Below are positions 34,831 through 45,534 of a stretch of 64,000 bases of DNA, in pieces; the stretch's first letter is position 1, and the number at the start of each line of letters is the position of its first letter. The notes under the pieces are model-generated. The model made no database searches, was not told where the DNA came from, and saw nothing but the letters and a program-made list of their open reading frames with translations. The stretch is from Symsagittifera roscoffensis. Lineage: Eukaryota; Xenacoelomorpha; Acoela; Convolutidae. Location: NCBI RefSeq assembly GCF_963678635.1, contig NC_087063.1:55581504-55645503 (forward strand), in the 5' to 3' direction. Made by a program: the position numbers and the translations under genes.

Positions 34831-35552
34831 TGACAAGTGAGAGAAACCAATAGAAGACCATCCCGAGCTGCCAGCTGAACATCAGACGAAAAAAATTCTC
34901 AAGGGAAATCCAGGGATGCCAATGGAAATTATGCTCAAGTCGAAGAAAGTGAGGAAAACACTAAAAGCAAAACCTATGACCTCGATGAAGTAGAGATAAG
35001 AAGGGTGATGATCTGAGGAGACTACTCGAGAAACCAGCAGACGATAAACCGGTAGTCCAGAACAATGATAAAGACAAATCGGAAGCCACCATATTGAAAA
35101 TAGGGGAAGCGGCTCATGGCGTGGACTCAACGATAGACAAGCAACCTGACGACAAAGAAATTGTGCAAACATTGGTCGAGAAATTCCCAGAGGACAAACT
35201 AAGACGGACTACGTTACGGAAGAAGAAAGTGACGTTCAAGGAGGAAGCCGAACACCTAGGACCAGATCAAGAGTCCGGGGAGTGGTCAGAGTTAGAAGGA
35301 GACGGTGAGTAAGAGAATTTGTCCGGGGAGTCGGAAGAATGGGATGATGACTCAGAGAAGAGTGGTTATGACCAAGAGAGTCTGCATGATTTTAGCAGAA
35401 GAGAAAATGAGGCGGACGTACAACCTAGAGCAACATGATGCGTACTTAGGAGAAGAGCTTGAGAAAATAGCGGTGTCAAGGAAATCATTCAGAAGCTATC
35501 GTGCAATTCAAATGTCAGGACGAACCTGGAACCGGACGATGACAGAGAGGTC
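34831..35552 (+). pseudogene. Charged pol linker, copy 2
   Basis: Homologous to 30060-30780. Open stretches include 35094-35312, with RKKKVTFKEEAEHLG. Highly acidic and Lys-rich; a stop at 34826 interrupts the RNase H to linker frame. No domain recognised. Confidence 0.5.
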
Positions 35553-36774
35553 TTGAGAAGGTTAGTTTGCGTTAAGCTAAAAGACGACATCCACAGTCCC
35601 AGAGAGTTGAATGGTCAAATGATGGCCTTGAAAGAACACGTCAAAGCGAGATTCAGACTGTCGGATCTGATAAGAGCCCAGAAGAAAAACAGGATGACGA
35701 GTAACCTCTCTACATGGATCCGGACGGGAGTCAAGGAGAAAAGAGACCTGGAGGTGGATAGTTACAAGATCTTGAGCCAGTTCTTCAAAGAGAGAAGGGA
35801 CTTACTCTATCACATAGCTGATGGTGTAGTAGCCTGTAGGAGGAAAGATGAAGAGAAGATAATACACAGACATAATCTCATCATACTGCCACAGCTATAC
35901 CAGACAGAAATGTTGTTCAGAGCGCACGACCAGATGCAACATCAGGGGATAGACAAGGTACGACAAGTCAGACACGGTTTGATTGGCCAGGGTTGACAAA
36001 GGCTTGTCGTGTTTGCAAGTAAAAGACCCTAGAAAAATGAGATTCCCACTTGAGTCCGTAGAAAGCTCGGAGTTTTACGAGGTCGTGCAGATAGACCATC
36101 AGAAGATCTGCATGACCGACTCGGGATACAATCAGATACTGGTAATCATAGACCACTTGACGAAACTGGCAGAAGCGGTACCATGTCAGATGGCCTCAGC
36201 CGAAGAGAATTGAAATCATTTGATAACGCACGGGATATCACGATATGGTTGTCCGATGATATTCCAATCGGACAATGGGATGGCCTGCGTGGGGGACCTG
36301 ACAAAAGATCTGATGCGGAGATCCCAATTGTTCAAGCACACTCAACAACTTACCATCCTCAGACTAACGGATTAGTGGAGAGACAGAACAGAACGCTGGT
36401 GAACATGCTCAGGGTGTATTGCTCGAGATACATGACAGTTTGGGATAAATATCTGCCGCAAGTGGTAGGGGCGAAAAACAGCACGCAACATTCAACAATA
36501 GGGGTCACTCCTTTTATGATGTTAACTGGCAGGGAGAGAGCGATGCCCCTGACATTCTTCTATCCAGAAAAAGAAGGTAAAGAGACGTCGCTTCAGGCGT
36601 ATGTGAAGGAAGCGGTCAGGAGACACTAAAAATTGAACGAGCTCTGTAGAAGAAACACGGCGCAGGCACAGATGAGACAGCGAAAGAAATACGATGAAAA
36701 AATACTTCAAGCGAAACCGTATGGTGGTGGACAATATGTCTGGGTGTTCCATAAAATCATACCTCCAAAAGGGA
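35553..36774 (+). pseudogene. int: Ty3/gypsy integrase, copy 2
   Basis: A 147-codon frame (35553-35996) covers the N-terminal part, with RAHDQMQHQGIDKVRQVRHG as the zinc-binding region. The core continues in other frames: VVQIDHQKICMTDSGY (36080), the QSDNG Asp (near 36265) and NGLVERQNRTLVNMLR (36370). Frameshifts near 35990 and 36200. C-terminal YVWVFHKIIPPKGTK lies near 36735-36780, an SH3-like barrel edge. Confidence 0.8.
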
Positions 36775-37605
36775 CTAAAAACTTATTATAGAATTGGAGA
36801 GGACCGTTTCTGATAACGGAGGTACACCAGCAGAGCCGGTTTTATCGCTTGGGTACAAAGCAGGTGGCGCACTAGGAAAATCTGAAACCTCACGTCCCAT
36901 CTCCGGATGACTGGTGTGTACCACAGAACATGGAAGGACTCGAGTATCTACTGGTAGAGCCAGCATTTGAGGTGAACGAGAAAGGCACTAGAGAAAAGAT
37001 TAACGGCAACGAGGACGTGAGCATAGATGATGAGGAGAAGATAGAGGTGGATTGGGACAAAGGATTTTTCGTGGAGGAAGATTGGAACAATCCAGAGCAG
37101 AACGAGGTACCAAAGTGGACAGAACCAGACCTGCCGATTACCACAGGGACGAGGAAAGGCGGTCGCAAACGGACAGGCATTAGGTACAACAGGTATGGTG
37201 ACGACTTCTTGATTGATAAGATACAACCCGATGAGATAGGCGAGTGGTTGGTGAACGTGGGCGAGCTGGTAGCCAATGAAGAGTGGCAGATCATCGACGA
37301 CAGCGAGCATTCCTTGTAAGAAGACTAATCCGTACCGGAAAGAGAAGTAGACCTGGAACAAAGCGAGATAGAAAGAATGGAAAATACAAACCTGAGGGTA
37401 CTGGAATGGATGCATAACCTTGAGACTGACGAAAGGGAGGCGCAAAACATCCAGCAAGTCGACGTATCAGCAATGAAAAATGCGAAGACAGGAAATCCAC
37501 TATTTGGTTGGACAGCCACTGACCGGCCACTAGAAACACCACCGGATAACTTGAACCCAGAACCATCGACGTCCGAATTATTTTTGTCCGAGGAGTGAGG
37601 GTAGG
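36775..37605 (+). pseudogene. Integrase C-terminal extension and acidic tail
   Basis: Starts with NWRGPFLITEVHQQ-type sequence (36797 on), the end of the integrase SH3-like region, followed by a 129-codon acidic frame (36930-37319; DVSIDDEEKIEVDW, YNRYGDDFLIDKI) and a short frame at 37377-37598 (RVLEWMHNLETDEREAQ). Present only once, after the second gag-pol copy, so the tandem duplication ended before it. Function unknown. Confidence 0.5.
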
Positions 37606-37683
37606 ACTTATCCACACCGAAAGTTTGATGATAATGAAGCTCAGGGAAGTAAGAGAGACTAACGGTTTGTAACTGGATCGGGA

Positions 37684-38182
37684 GGAAGCTGGGCCTACCA
37701 TAGGAAAAAAATGCAAGACAAAATTCGAGATATCTAATGAATATTCAGAGAACATTCTGATCCTGTCAGATAGGACTAGTGCAATCTGCATAACAGCGGA
37801 CATGAGCTTCAACACGAGACTGGAAACAGACTTCAGAAGAGAATAACAGAACGTGGAGTTTCTATTCAGGCAGAAGCCGGGGTTGGGAGGAATGGCTGCG
37901 CTTCCTCTTCAGTTTCACAAGTTCCTGGTAAATATCTGTGTTTTTTTGGTGACGAGGGTCAATGAGAGGAACATGATAGTCCCTGAGCATGTAATCCTGG
38001 CACTAACGAGGTTGAGGGACTTCATGGTCGAAAGAGGGATACGAGAGGTCTCAATGCCGGTCTACGATCCAAACAGGGGCAGGTTGAACCCAAAGGAATT
38101 ATACGCCATCCTGCACGTGGTCTTTGCAGAAACAGAGATAATGGTGCCTCTACACAAAAAGTACTACTTGAGTATCGCTTGA
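37684..38182 (+). pseudogene. Probable macro (ADP-ribose-binding) domain
   Basis: Before 37847 the frame reads LSDRTSAICITADMSFN and LETDFRRE, matching the macro pattern of a strand, a ligand-loop Asp and a following Phe/Arg helix. After an in-frame stop near 37845 it continues FLFRQKPGLGG, CVFLVTRVNERN, an ALTRLRDFMVERGIREVSMP segment, then NRGRL and HVVFAETEIMV, in the order strand, charged helix, strand ending in SMP and last helix-strand of macro domains. Known macro domains bind ADP-ribose or remove it from proteins. The domain lies downstream of integrase in the same orientation, so it is cargo of the retrotransposon. One stop separates the N-terminal strand from the rest. The call rests on pattern recognition and needs profile confirmation. 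Confidence 0.5.
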
Positions 38183-38568
38183 GCTTTGAATGGACATAGA
38201 AGTCTTGAGTTGGGAGGCAGGTAGCTGGGTTTTAATGTAATTGGCAAGACAATTCATTTCTAAAGAATTAATGGTGCTTAAACATGAAATGAATCTGCAT
38301 GTTTTTAACTTCTAAAATTAGTCATTTTAAGGGAATTGTTAGGATAATGTCTTAAAGGTATTCATGGGGGAGGTCTAGAATAGACACGACTGGAAAAAAT
38401 TTTGGTTTGAAATTTTATTTTCAGATTGGTTTGAAAACTGAAACGACAACTTAATCACGTAAGAAAAAAAAAATTTAAAAAGTTCTTATTTGATTGTTCC
38501 AGAGGAGGAGATTTCTTGAGTTTCATCCGGGAAAGGCACTTCTTGAGTTATGTTAGGTAAGGTACTTC
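38183..38568 (+). other. AT-rich spacer
   Basis: No coding potential seen. The 3-prime end holds three cttcttgag or tttcttgag phrases within 60 bp (38515-38575). It could be the boundary between the pol transcript and a 3-prime open reading frame. Confidence 0.5.
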
Positions 38569-39688
38569 TTGAGTTTGGTTGTTCGCGAGATAAGGGAAAG
38601 CAGCAATGGCAGATCGATTCTGGAATTATGTGCCAGCGGCATTCAAAAACCCGCACTCGACAAGTTATACAAGCGCTTGAGGGACCTAGACTTTATGCTC
38701 AATCCCATCCTGCAACTGGAGGCGCAAGGGGAGTGCAGGGAGTCAGCGACTGAAGTTGTGCTGATGGTGGGTTACACATCGGATGGAATCTCGAACCAGG
38801 AGCAGAGCAGATGGCTATCCTGGAACGTGGAAGGAGGCGTGCGAGGATTTGATCTTGCGAGGAGCCCTGGCTTGAGCAACACCAGGGAGTATGGTGCGGG
38901 GTAATTTCATCTTCCGACCAGACCACCAGCAGGAGCAGGGACACAATCCACAAGCAAACCACCATCGATGTTCCGGTCGCAAAAAATCAGAAGAGTCATA
39001 TCCAGATCTCAGCAGCATGAAGAGAGAGTTAGAAAGTTCCCAAAGGGAACGGGAAGAGGCCAATTTGGATAGGGACCAGGCGGCTCTTGATAGGGATCAA
39101 GCCAAGCTTGATCGCGACCAGGCAAAACTTGAGCAAGACAAGGCGATTCTTGACTGGGATCTGCTGATGGCAGAACGGGAGCAAGAGCAGAGGCTACAAG
39201 AAAGCGTAGCAAATTGTGATCAAATAAAGTCAGAAACAGAACGGCTACAAAGGAGGCAGCAGGCGGTCGCGAGTGATAAGGAGAAAAAGAAGACGACAAC
39301 TGAGACAGTAGTGACGAGATCGAGACCAGAGTCAAGAATGGAAGTGGATGAAGCGCCCAGATCGAGCGGCCGCTTCAACCTGGACCGCGTGGCTCAAGAG
39401 CATATAAACGAAGGTTTGAAGGCATGTACGCCATCTGAGCCCATCCCTTCCGTGAGGAATCTAGAGGCGAATCGAATCAGACCGCTAATGGACATTGCGC
39501 TACCAGGACTGACGTCCAGCTCCACTAGCGGCAGTCAGTCCGAAACGGGGACGCGACGCCTGAATGAGTTGCAGAAAAGGTTGCATGCGAAGGCTCTTGA
39601 GAGCGCTGCACGTGAGCAGCGATCAACCACCTGGAGAGAGCATCCATTGGGGAGCGTAGTGATCTCGAGTTACAAAAAAGAACATTGA
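38569..39688 (+). CDS. Coiled-coil retrotransposon protein (cargo ORF, N-terminal part)
   Basis: Two overlapping frames (38569-38904 and 38891-39688). The second has a striking run of short repeats of the type LDRDQAK (residues 50-95), forming an uninterrupted charged helix, then a polar linker and EVDEAPRSSGRFNLDR. The first contains KLYKRLRDLDFMLNPILQLE. Charged coiled coils suggest an oligomerising structural protein. It is followed directly by an SGNH-hydrolase-like domain in another frame (39685 on), and the two probably belonged to one polypeptide. I do not recognise the family beyond that. Confidence 0.55.
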
Positions 39689-40325
39689 CGGCATGTACCA
39701 CCGACATAATCGAGAGGACTAGACGGCTGCGCAACGAGAGAGATGCCTTTCATGACGCCACGTGGGCAGAGTACTTAGTACAAGCGAGAATACCCGAAGG
39801 CACGATACACTTGATAATAGGGGACAGTGTCGTCCGGGCCCTAACAAGGATCCAGGCCCATTGGCAAGTGGGAGTCTTGAGTTTCTCGGGCGCAGCGATG
39901 CCCAGATGTTTGCGTCTCTGCAGAAGCTGGAGATGGGGAAGATATAAACAGATATATTGATAATGGGAACCAACGACGTGTCCAGGAGTAAGGCAAGAAA
40001 ATGACGAGACTACAGGACAAAGTGAGCTAAATTCTTGATGAGCTAAGAATTTACCTGGAGCCAGCAATCCTCACCATCTGCACCGTTCCCTATAACATGA
40101 TGGCGGACCAAAAAGCGAGGGTGATGAACGAGAGGGTGCAAAATGTCAACGAGTAATCAAAATAATCCAGTAGAGAAGTGTGCTGCCCAAGAGAGTGCTT
40201 GATGTAGCGAGAATGATGGAAGATTCCTTCCCGGAGAATGCATATTCGGATAGTATCCACTTCGACAGGCCAAGGGCCACAGAGTGGCTGAATGGCGTCT
40301 TCCAAGAACATATAAACTTCCTTTA
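39685..40325 (+). pseudogene. SGNH/GDSL-like hydrolase domain in a retrotransposon
   Basis: Block I: HLIIGDSVVRALTR at about 39810, with the nucleophile Ser of the GDS motif. Block II Gly: GVLSFSGAAMP (39870). Block III: MGTNDVSR at about 39963 with the oxyanion Asn. Block V: SDSIHFDRP at about 40245 with the D-x-x-H catalytic pair. Spacing and order fit the SGNH family. Frames change at about 39900 and 40020, and stops break it (40030 and 40155 for example). Known SGNH enzymes are esterases or lipases; esterase-like domains are described in some non-LTR elements, so presence in an LTR element is notable. Substrate unknown. Confidence 0.65.
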
Positions 40326-40439
40326 GTCGGATCTACTTGAGTCGATACCTCCCTTCTTCTTAGCCCGGTCCGTAACTGATCGCTTGTTGGGAAGGATCAA
40401 CTCGAGAGGAAGCTCAACTAGAGTAGCAGAAGCAGACAG

Positions 40440-41120
40440 TTGAGACTGACACCCATGGAAGGAGACAAGGCGGAATCTTCTACGCCACAGAGCTCGGTTG
40501 TGTTGTCAGTGATGATGATAAACAGCAAGAGGAAAGTGGAAGGTCCGGGGGAAGCAAACAGAGCCCGGTACCTGGAACGAGTGAAGAATCTGGAGGATCT
40601 AGCCTGCAGACAAGAGTTGACGGAGGTCGTGGGGATCAAGAGTCTGTCACATGAGGACTTGAGTAATCACTATTGTGTGGATTGGCTAAAGGCCCATGAG
40701 GCGCACTACTCTCGAACCAAGACACTGGAGATGGCGGACTTGACGGGAATTCCCCAGAAATCAATATTGGGACCAAAAAATTACAGACTTCTCAAGGAGA
40801 TGGGAAGTCCAGGCCTTATGGTGGAGCCACTCAAGCATCGGACTGGTATTGCCAGGTCCAGAGTGGCGATCCAAGCGCAGTTTAGGGCGGTGGACAAGCT
40901 TCTAGAACCAAAGAGCATAGGACTTCCTGATACGGCCTACCTGGGTGCGAAACTTGCGGAAGGCCCAAGGTACGGGAGATCCTGTGGAACTTCACAATTG
41001 GCCAAGTCGTTAGCAGTTTATGATCGGTCAGATCCTGGAGCGGCGAGGGCGATCATTGTGGCGGGGTTGGACTTTGAGGGGACGTCACCGAAGTTGTTTT
41101 GGCCAGAAACCTTGGTGTAG
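40440..41120 (+). CDS. Unrecognised cargo protein, first part (copy 1)
   Basis: A 226-codon frame. Residues 1-60 are polar; from SHEDLSNHYCVDWLKAHEAH onward it is moderately hydrophobic and ends at a stop after LFWPETLV. I see no transmembrane segment or known motif. The next frame begins 12 bases later, so both were probably one protein separated by the stop near 41118. The same part recurs at 42765-43245. Confidence 0.55.
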   Translation: MRLTPMEGDKAESSTPQSSVVLSVMMINSKRKVEGPGEANRARYLERVKNLEDLACRQELTEVVGIKSLSHEDLSNHYCVDWLKAHEAHYSRTKTLEMADLTGIPQKSILGPKNYRLLKEMGSPGLMVEPLKHRTGIARSRVAIQAQFRAVDKLLEPKSIGLPDTAYLGAKLAEGPRYGRSCGTSQLAKSLAVYDRSDPGAARAIIVAGLDFEGTSPKLFWPETLV

Positions 41121-41132
41121 GAAATAAACCAA

Positions 41133-41840
41133 ATGTTGACCCTGCTCGTAGCGATGAAGTCAGAGACACCGTGTGAACCGGACCTTTTATTGTTCGCGGG
41201 AATGATTGATCACCTGCGCGCGGCGGGACTACTTGCGCCTCTGAGAAGTGGGGAGCCTACAAAAAAGAAGATCTGGGAGGCTATTCAGACGCTGTTTGCA
41301 GCAACGAATGAAGTGCAGGAACTGGTGACATCCCGGTTGGGATCGAAGACAAGAGTGGTATTCGCGTCATCACTGGGTTACGCGAGTATGCCACCTGCTT
41401 TACAGGTCGCTTACGCCATGTTAATTCTGATTGCGGAGGAAAACGGATGGCAGACGCTGATGGCGACCCCAAATCGTGAGCTAGAGCCGGTGAAATTGAG
41501 ACTCTTGAAGTCAGAAAAGGCGGCGGCGTGGGCGGATGTGTCACACGCTCTAAGGGGCTTTTACTAGCTCGCGGACATCCTGATCGCCTTTGACGAGGTC
41601 CTTTGTCTGGAGGTGTCGAACCTTGCCCGGCAACTGAAGTTCAACCCGGAGCTGGGGGATGACCATCCTGTTATAACTCATCCGACAGCCAGCCTGTGGT
41701 TGCGGAGTAGTGAGCCGACGATCACGAGTTCCACTAGCAGGACAAGGAGGCCAAAAAACGAGAGAAAGAATGTGGCTGCAGCCGAAAAACTAGTGGAATC
41801 GATGGCATACCGTCTAATACAAGAGAGGGGAAGATTCTGA
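41133..41840 (+). pseudogene. Unrecognised cargo protein, middle part (copy 1)
   Basis: A 144-codon frame to 41567 plus its continuation at 41613-41840. Phrases: SRLGSKTRVVFASSLGY, LMATPNRELEP, AAAWADVSHALRGFY. The strand-helix-strand pattern with a small-residue-rich turn and a D-x-x-H could be a second, degenerate SGNH fold, but the nucleophile motif is missing, so I leave it unnamed. The stop after GFY interrupts a frame that in copy 2 reads through (GFYDLAD). Confidence 0.5.
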
Positions 41841-42019
41841 CACCGAGCGAGACTTGAGAATGTGACGTACAAGACGAGAGAGAGAGTGCTCCACCGCTGG
41901 TGAAGCAATTATGGGAGTTTCTGGAGGAACAATTGGAAGTAGCAGAAAAGAGAGAGATGACGGTGGGGAGATTCCTCATGGCAGCAAACGAAGTGACTAT
42001 CGGAGGCTTCTGATGGATC

Positions 42020-42685
42020 TTGAGATTCTTGAGTCCTCGTTGGGAGAAGAAGTATATGCACAAAAGGTTCTATGAGAGGAATACGATTATCGAGGCAATC
42101 CTTCAGGAACTCTTGAGTATGCCAATCAAACCGCTACTGGTCTTGTACCTGTTATACCCCATGTACCTGTTCGAAATGGGCCCGGCGTTTATGTTTAGCA
42201 GAGGTGTGGAGACGCTCCGAATCGACGGGTGTTTGACCTTGATACTCTTGACACATGGGGACCTGACGGCGTTTCATCGACTGATAAAATTTGGGGAAAC
42301 CCTATCGGCGAGGAAGGCCCACCCGAGTGTGGAGTCCTACTCCTACAAACGTGCTGCCGGACTGAAGACACTACTGGTGGAGTATCTCTTGATGCAGAAC
42401 CGATACTTGACGGGTGAAGAAAGAAGTCCGAAGTCTAGAGAAGTGATGAGGGAGGTAAATGGATGCTTGCCTATCCTAAACGACTTGTGCTTGGCGTTGA
42501 GATCTGATCCCTTGAAGATGATCAGAGGGCTCGGAGAGATGGTGACCTGTGTCTACGGGCCAGCCGTGACGGATCCGCTTGTGGCAACGTACCGACACTC
42601 AGTGGTGCACGCGAACCTGATCAGCGTTCTGGATGGGACGGCACTAAACTGGTGCCGACAAGAAGACTTGAGCGCGAATGAGTGA
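42020..42685 (+). CDS. Unrecognised cargo protein, last part (copy 1)
   Basis: A 221-codon frame rich in Leu (MPIKPLLVLYLLYPMYLF at residues 34-51 could be a membrane or buried helix). Phrases: SRGVETLRIDG, YKRAAGLKTLLVEYLLMQN, NGCLPILNDLCLALRSDPL. No homology recognised. Copy 2 (43998-44795) contains four extra codons, ALP plus neighbours, and is otherwise almost the same. Confidence 0.55.
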   Translation: MRFLSPRWEKKYMHKRFYERNTIIEAILQELLSMPIKPLLVLYLLYPMYLFEMGPAFMFSRGVETLRIDGCLTLILLTHGDLTAFHRLIKFGETLSARKAHPSVESYSYKRAAGLKTLLVEYLLMQNRYLTGEERSPKSREVMREVNGCLPILNDLCLALRSDPLKMIRGLGEMVTCVYGPAVTDPLVATYRHSVVHANLISVLDGTALNWCRQEDLSANE

Positions 42686-43245
42686 GACAGTACTCTCCGG
42701 GAAGGTAAAGGAACCAGAGCTAATTGTGCTCAATTTTAGGTGTCAACTGCAATGCAGGATGGAGGGTCTGTCACATGAGGACTTGAGTAATCACTATTGT
42801 GTGGATTGGCTAAAGGCCCATGAGGCGCACTACTCTCGAGCCAAGACACTGGAGATCGCGGACTTGACGGGAATTCCCCAGAGATCAATAATGGGACCTA
42901 CAAATTACAGACCTCTCAAGGAGATGGGAAGTCCAGGCCTTATGGTGGAGCCACTCAAGCATCGGACTGGTATTGCCAGGACAAGAGTGGCGATCCAAGC
43001 GCAGTTTAGGCGGTGGACACGCTTCTAGAACAAAAAAGAGCATAGGACTTCCTGATACGGCCTACCTGGGTGCGAAACTTGCGGAAGACCCAAGGTACGG
43101 GAGATCCTGTGGAACTTCACAATTGGCCAAGTCGTTAGCAGTTTATGATCGGTCGGATCCTGGAGCTGCGAGGGCGATCATTGTGGCGGGGTTGGACTTT
43201 GAGGGGACGTCACCGAAGTTGTTTTGGCCAGAAACCTTGGTGTAG
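42678..43245 (+). pseudogene. Unrecognised cargo protein, first part (copy 2), chimeric start
   Basis: The frame begins in unit 1 tail sequence (MSETVLSGKVKEPELIVL) and crosses the duplication junction into SHEDLSNHYCV. A one-base change near 43020 shifts the frame so the end is read from 42973-43245, up to LFWPETLV and the stop, as in copy 1. Confidence 0.5.
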
Positions 43246-43256
43246 GAAATAAGCCA

Positions 43257-43940
43257 AATGTTGACCCTGATCGTAGCGATGAAGTCGGAGACACCGTGTT
43301 AACCGGAGCTTTTATTGTTCGCGGGAATGATTGATCACCTGCACGCGGCGGGACTACTTGAGCCTCTGAGAAGTGGGAAGCCTACAAAAAAGAAGATTTG
43401 GGGGGCGATTTAGACGCTGTTTGCAGCAACGAATAAAGTGTAGGAACTGGTGATATCCCGGTTGGGATCGAAGACAAGAGTGGTATTCGCGTCATCACTG
43501 GGTTACGCGAGTATGCCACCTGCTTTACAGTTCGCTTACCCCATGTTAATTCTGATTGCGAAGGAAAACGGATGGCGGACACTGATGGCGACCCCAAATC
43601 GTGAGCTAGAGCCGGTGAAATTGAGACTCATTGGGCGGATGTGTCACACGCTCTAAGGGGCTTTTACGATCTCGCGGACATCCTGATCGCCTTTGACGAG
43701 GTCCTTTGTCTGGAGGTGTCGAGCCTTGCCCGGCAACTGAAGTTCAACCCGGAGCTGGGGGATGACCATCCTGTTATAACTCATCTGACAGCAAGCCTGT
43801 GGTTCCGGAGTAGTGAGCCGACGACCAGGAGTTCCACTAGCAGGACAAGGAGGCCAAAAAACGAGAGAAAGAATGTGGCTGCAGCCGAAAAACGAGTGGA
43901 ATCGATGGCATACCGTCTAATACAAGAGAGGGGAAGATGA
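43257..43940 (+). pseudogene. Unrecognised cargo protein, middle part (copy 2)
   Basis: Homologous to 41133-41840 but with several stops (43300, 43410, 43440) and a deletion near 43630. Two open stretches remain, 43450-43656 and 43641-43940. Here the phrase ALRGFYDLADILIAFDEVL is uninterrupted. Confidence 0.5.
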
Positions 43941-43997
43941 CCGTTCCTGACCCCGAGCGAGACTTGACACGACGAAAGAGAGAGTGCTCCACCGCTG

Positions 43998-44795
43998 GTG
44001 AAGCAATTATGGGAGTTTCTGGAGGAACAGCTGGAAATAGCAGAAAAGAGAGAGATGACGGTGGGGACATTCCTCATGGCAGCAAACGAAGTGACTATCG
44101 GAGGCTTCTGGAGGATCTTGAGATTCTTGAGTCCTCGTTGGGAGAAGAAGTACATGGACAAAAGGTTCTATGCGAGGAATACGATTTTCGAGGCGTTCCT
44201 TCAGGAACTCTTGAGTATGTCAATCAAACCGCTACTGGTCTTGTACCTGTTATACCCCATGTACCTGTTCAAAATGGGCCCGGCGTTTCTGTTTAGTAGA
44301 GGTGTGGAGACGCTCCGAATCGACGGGTGTTTGACCTTGATACTCTTGACACATGGGGACCTAACGGCGTTTCATCGACTGATAAAATTTGGGGAAAACC
44401 TATCGGCGAGGAAGGCCCACCCGAGTGTGGAGTCCTACTCCTACAAACGTGCTGCCGGACTGAAGACACTACTGGTGGAGTATCTCTTGATGCAGAACCG
44501 GTACTTGACGGGTGAAGAAAGAAGTCCGAAGTCTAGAGAAGCGATGAGGGAGGTAAATGGATGCTTGCCTATCCTAACCGACTTGTGCTTGGCTTTGAGA
44601 TCTGATCCCTTGGAGATGATCAGAGGGCTCGGAGAGATGGTGACCTGTGTCTACGGGCCAGCCGTGACGTACGCCTTACCGGATCCGCTTGTGGCAACCT
44701 ACCGACACTCAGTGGTGAACGTGAACCTGATCAGCGTTCTGGATGGGACGGCACTAAACTGGTGCCGACAAGAAGACTTGAGCGCGAATGAGTGA
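43998..44795 (+). CDS. Unrecognised cargo protein, last part (copy 2)
   Basis: A 265-codon frame, longer at the N-terminus than copy 1 (starts LWEFLEEQLEIAEKREMTV). The rest matches 42020-42685. This is the most intact long frame of the cargo region. It has a Leu-rich segment at residues 78-95. No recognised domain. Confidence 0.6.
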   Translation: MKQLWEFLEEQLEIAEKREMTVGTFLMAANEVTIGGFWRILRFLSPRWEKKYMDKRFYARNTIFEAFLQELLSMSIKPLLVLYLLYPMYLFKMGPAFLFSRGVETLRIDGCLTLILLTHGDLTAFHRLIKFGENLSARKAHPSVESYSYKRAAGLKTLLVEYLLMQNRYLTGEERSPKSREAMREVNGCLPILTDLCLALRSDPLEMIRGLGEMVTCVYGPAVTYALPDPLVATYRHSVVNVNLISVLDGTALNWCRQEDLSANE

Positions 44796-44880
44796 GACAG
44801 TACTCTCCGGGAAGGTAAAGGAACCAGAGCTAATTGTGCTCAATTTTAGGTGTAAACTGCAATGCAGGATGGGGGGAGAT

Positions 44881-45534
44881 AATGGTCGAAACCCTCAGCG
44901 AAGCAGGAGAGGAAATGGAAGTAGTGAATACGCCTGACGGAGGGGCAACGAACAGATATTTCAGTCCCGGCACTACACGTGAGCTAGTAAAGATATGAGT
45001 GGGGACGACTGGACAAACACGGCCACCCCAACTTTGAGCTGCCACTAGCGAGTGAACCATCCAACATGGGAATGGTGCTTCTGACCGATGAAGTAAGGGG
45101 GAAGAATACTTTTGAAGGCAACGAAAGAATGTTTTTGAGCACGCTGGACGAGGAGGCGTGGCAAAGTTTCTTGAGCGAGCTCAACTGGAGGGTGGAAGAT
45201 AAAGCTAAAGTAGATGACTTCTAGGAAGAACTGTGGAGCACGGTGGTGAAGTTTGGAGAGCCAGTCCTGATAGGCACTGGACTGGACGAGAAAGTGGGAA
45301 AAGAGCTGCTCGAGAAGATGATTGGCCTAAGGAAGCAGAAGCAGGATAACGGGGCCAACCCATGTAAAAGTAGCTGTAATCTAAACAAAAAAACTGATGA
45401 TAAAAAAATAAGTGTCGAAGTGGATGATAAAAATAAGACTAGTATTATGATAAAAGATACTTATATTCTTAAGGCTAGAGAAGGGGAGGCAAGAGTCGGA
45501 GAAACAAGATCTGGATAAAGAGGTTGAGTCAGTA
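44881..45534 (+). pseudogene. Cargo region continuation with an AT-rich patch
   Basis: Polar sequence in several frames (DDEVRGKNTFEGNERMF-like around 45085-45130). A 91-codon frame at 45243-45518 starts VKFGEPVLIGTGLDEKVG; from about 45370 to 45470 its base composition turns AT-rich and the peptide Lys/Asp/Asn-rich, unlike its neighbours, as if foreign sequence was inserted. Confidence 0.4.

Larger units (their letters stand above)
40636..44880 (+). repeat. Tandem duplication of a 2.13-kb segment of the cargo region
   Basis: The sequence from agtctgtcacatgaggactt (40642) recurs at 42771. Unit 1 ends in caatgcaggatgg at about 42764 where unit 2 begins; unit 2 ends in the same caatgcaggatgg at about 44872 and then continues into new sequence. 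The duplication created a chimeric frame at 42678-43028. Confidence 0.9.

Noticed and set aside
41133-41567. Second SGNH hydrolase domain
   Set aside because: A D-x-x-H and strand-like segments are present, but no GDS nucleophile motif or GxND block could be found.
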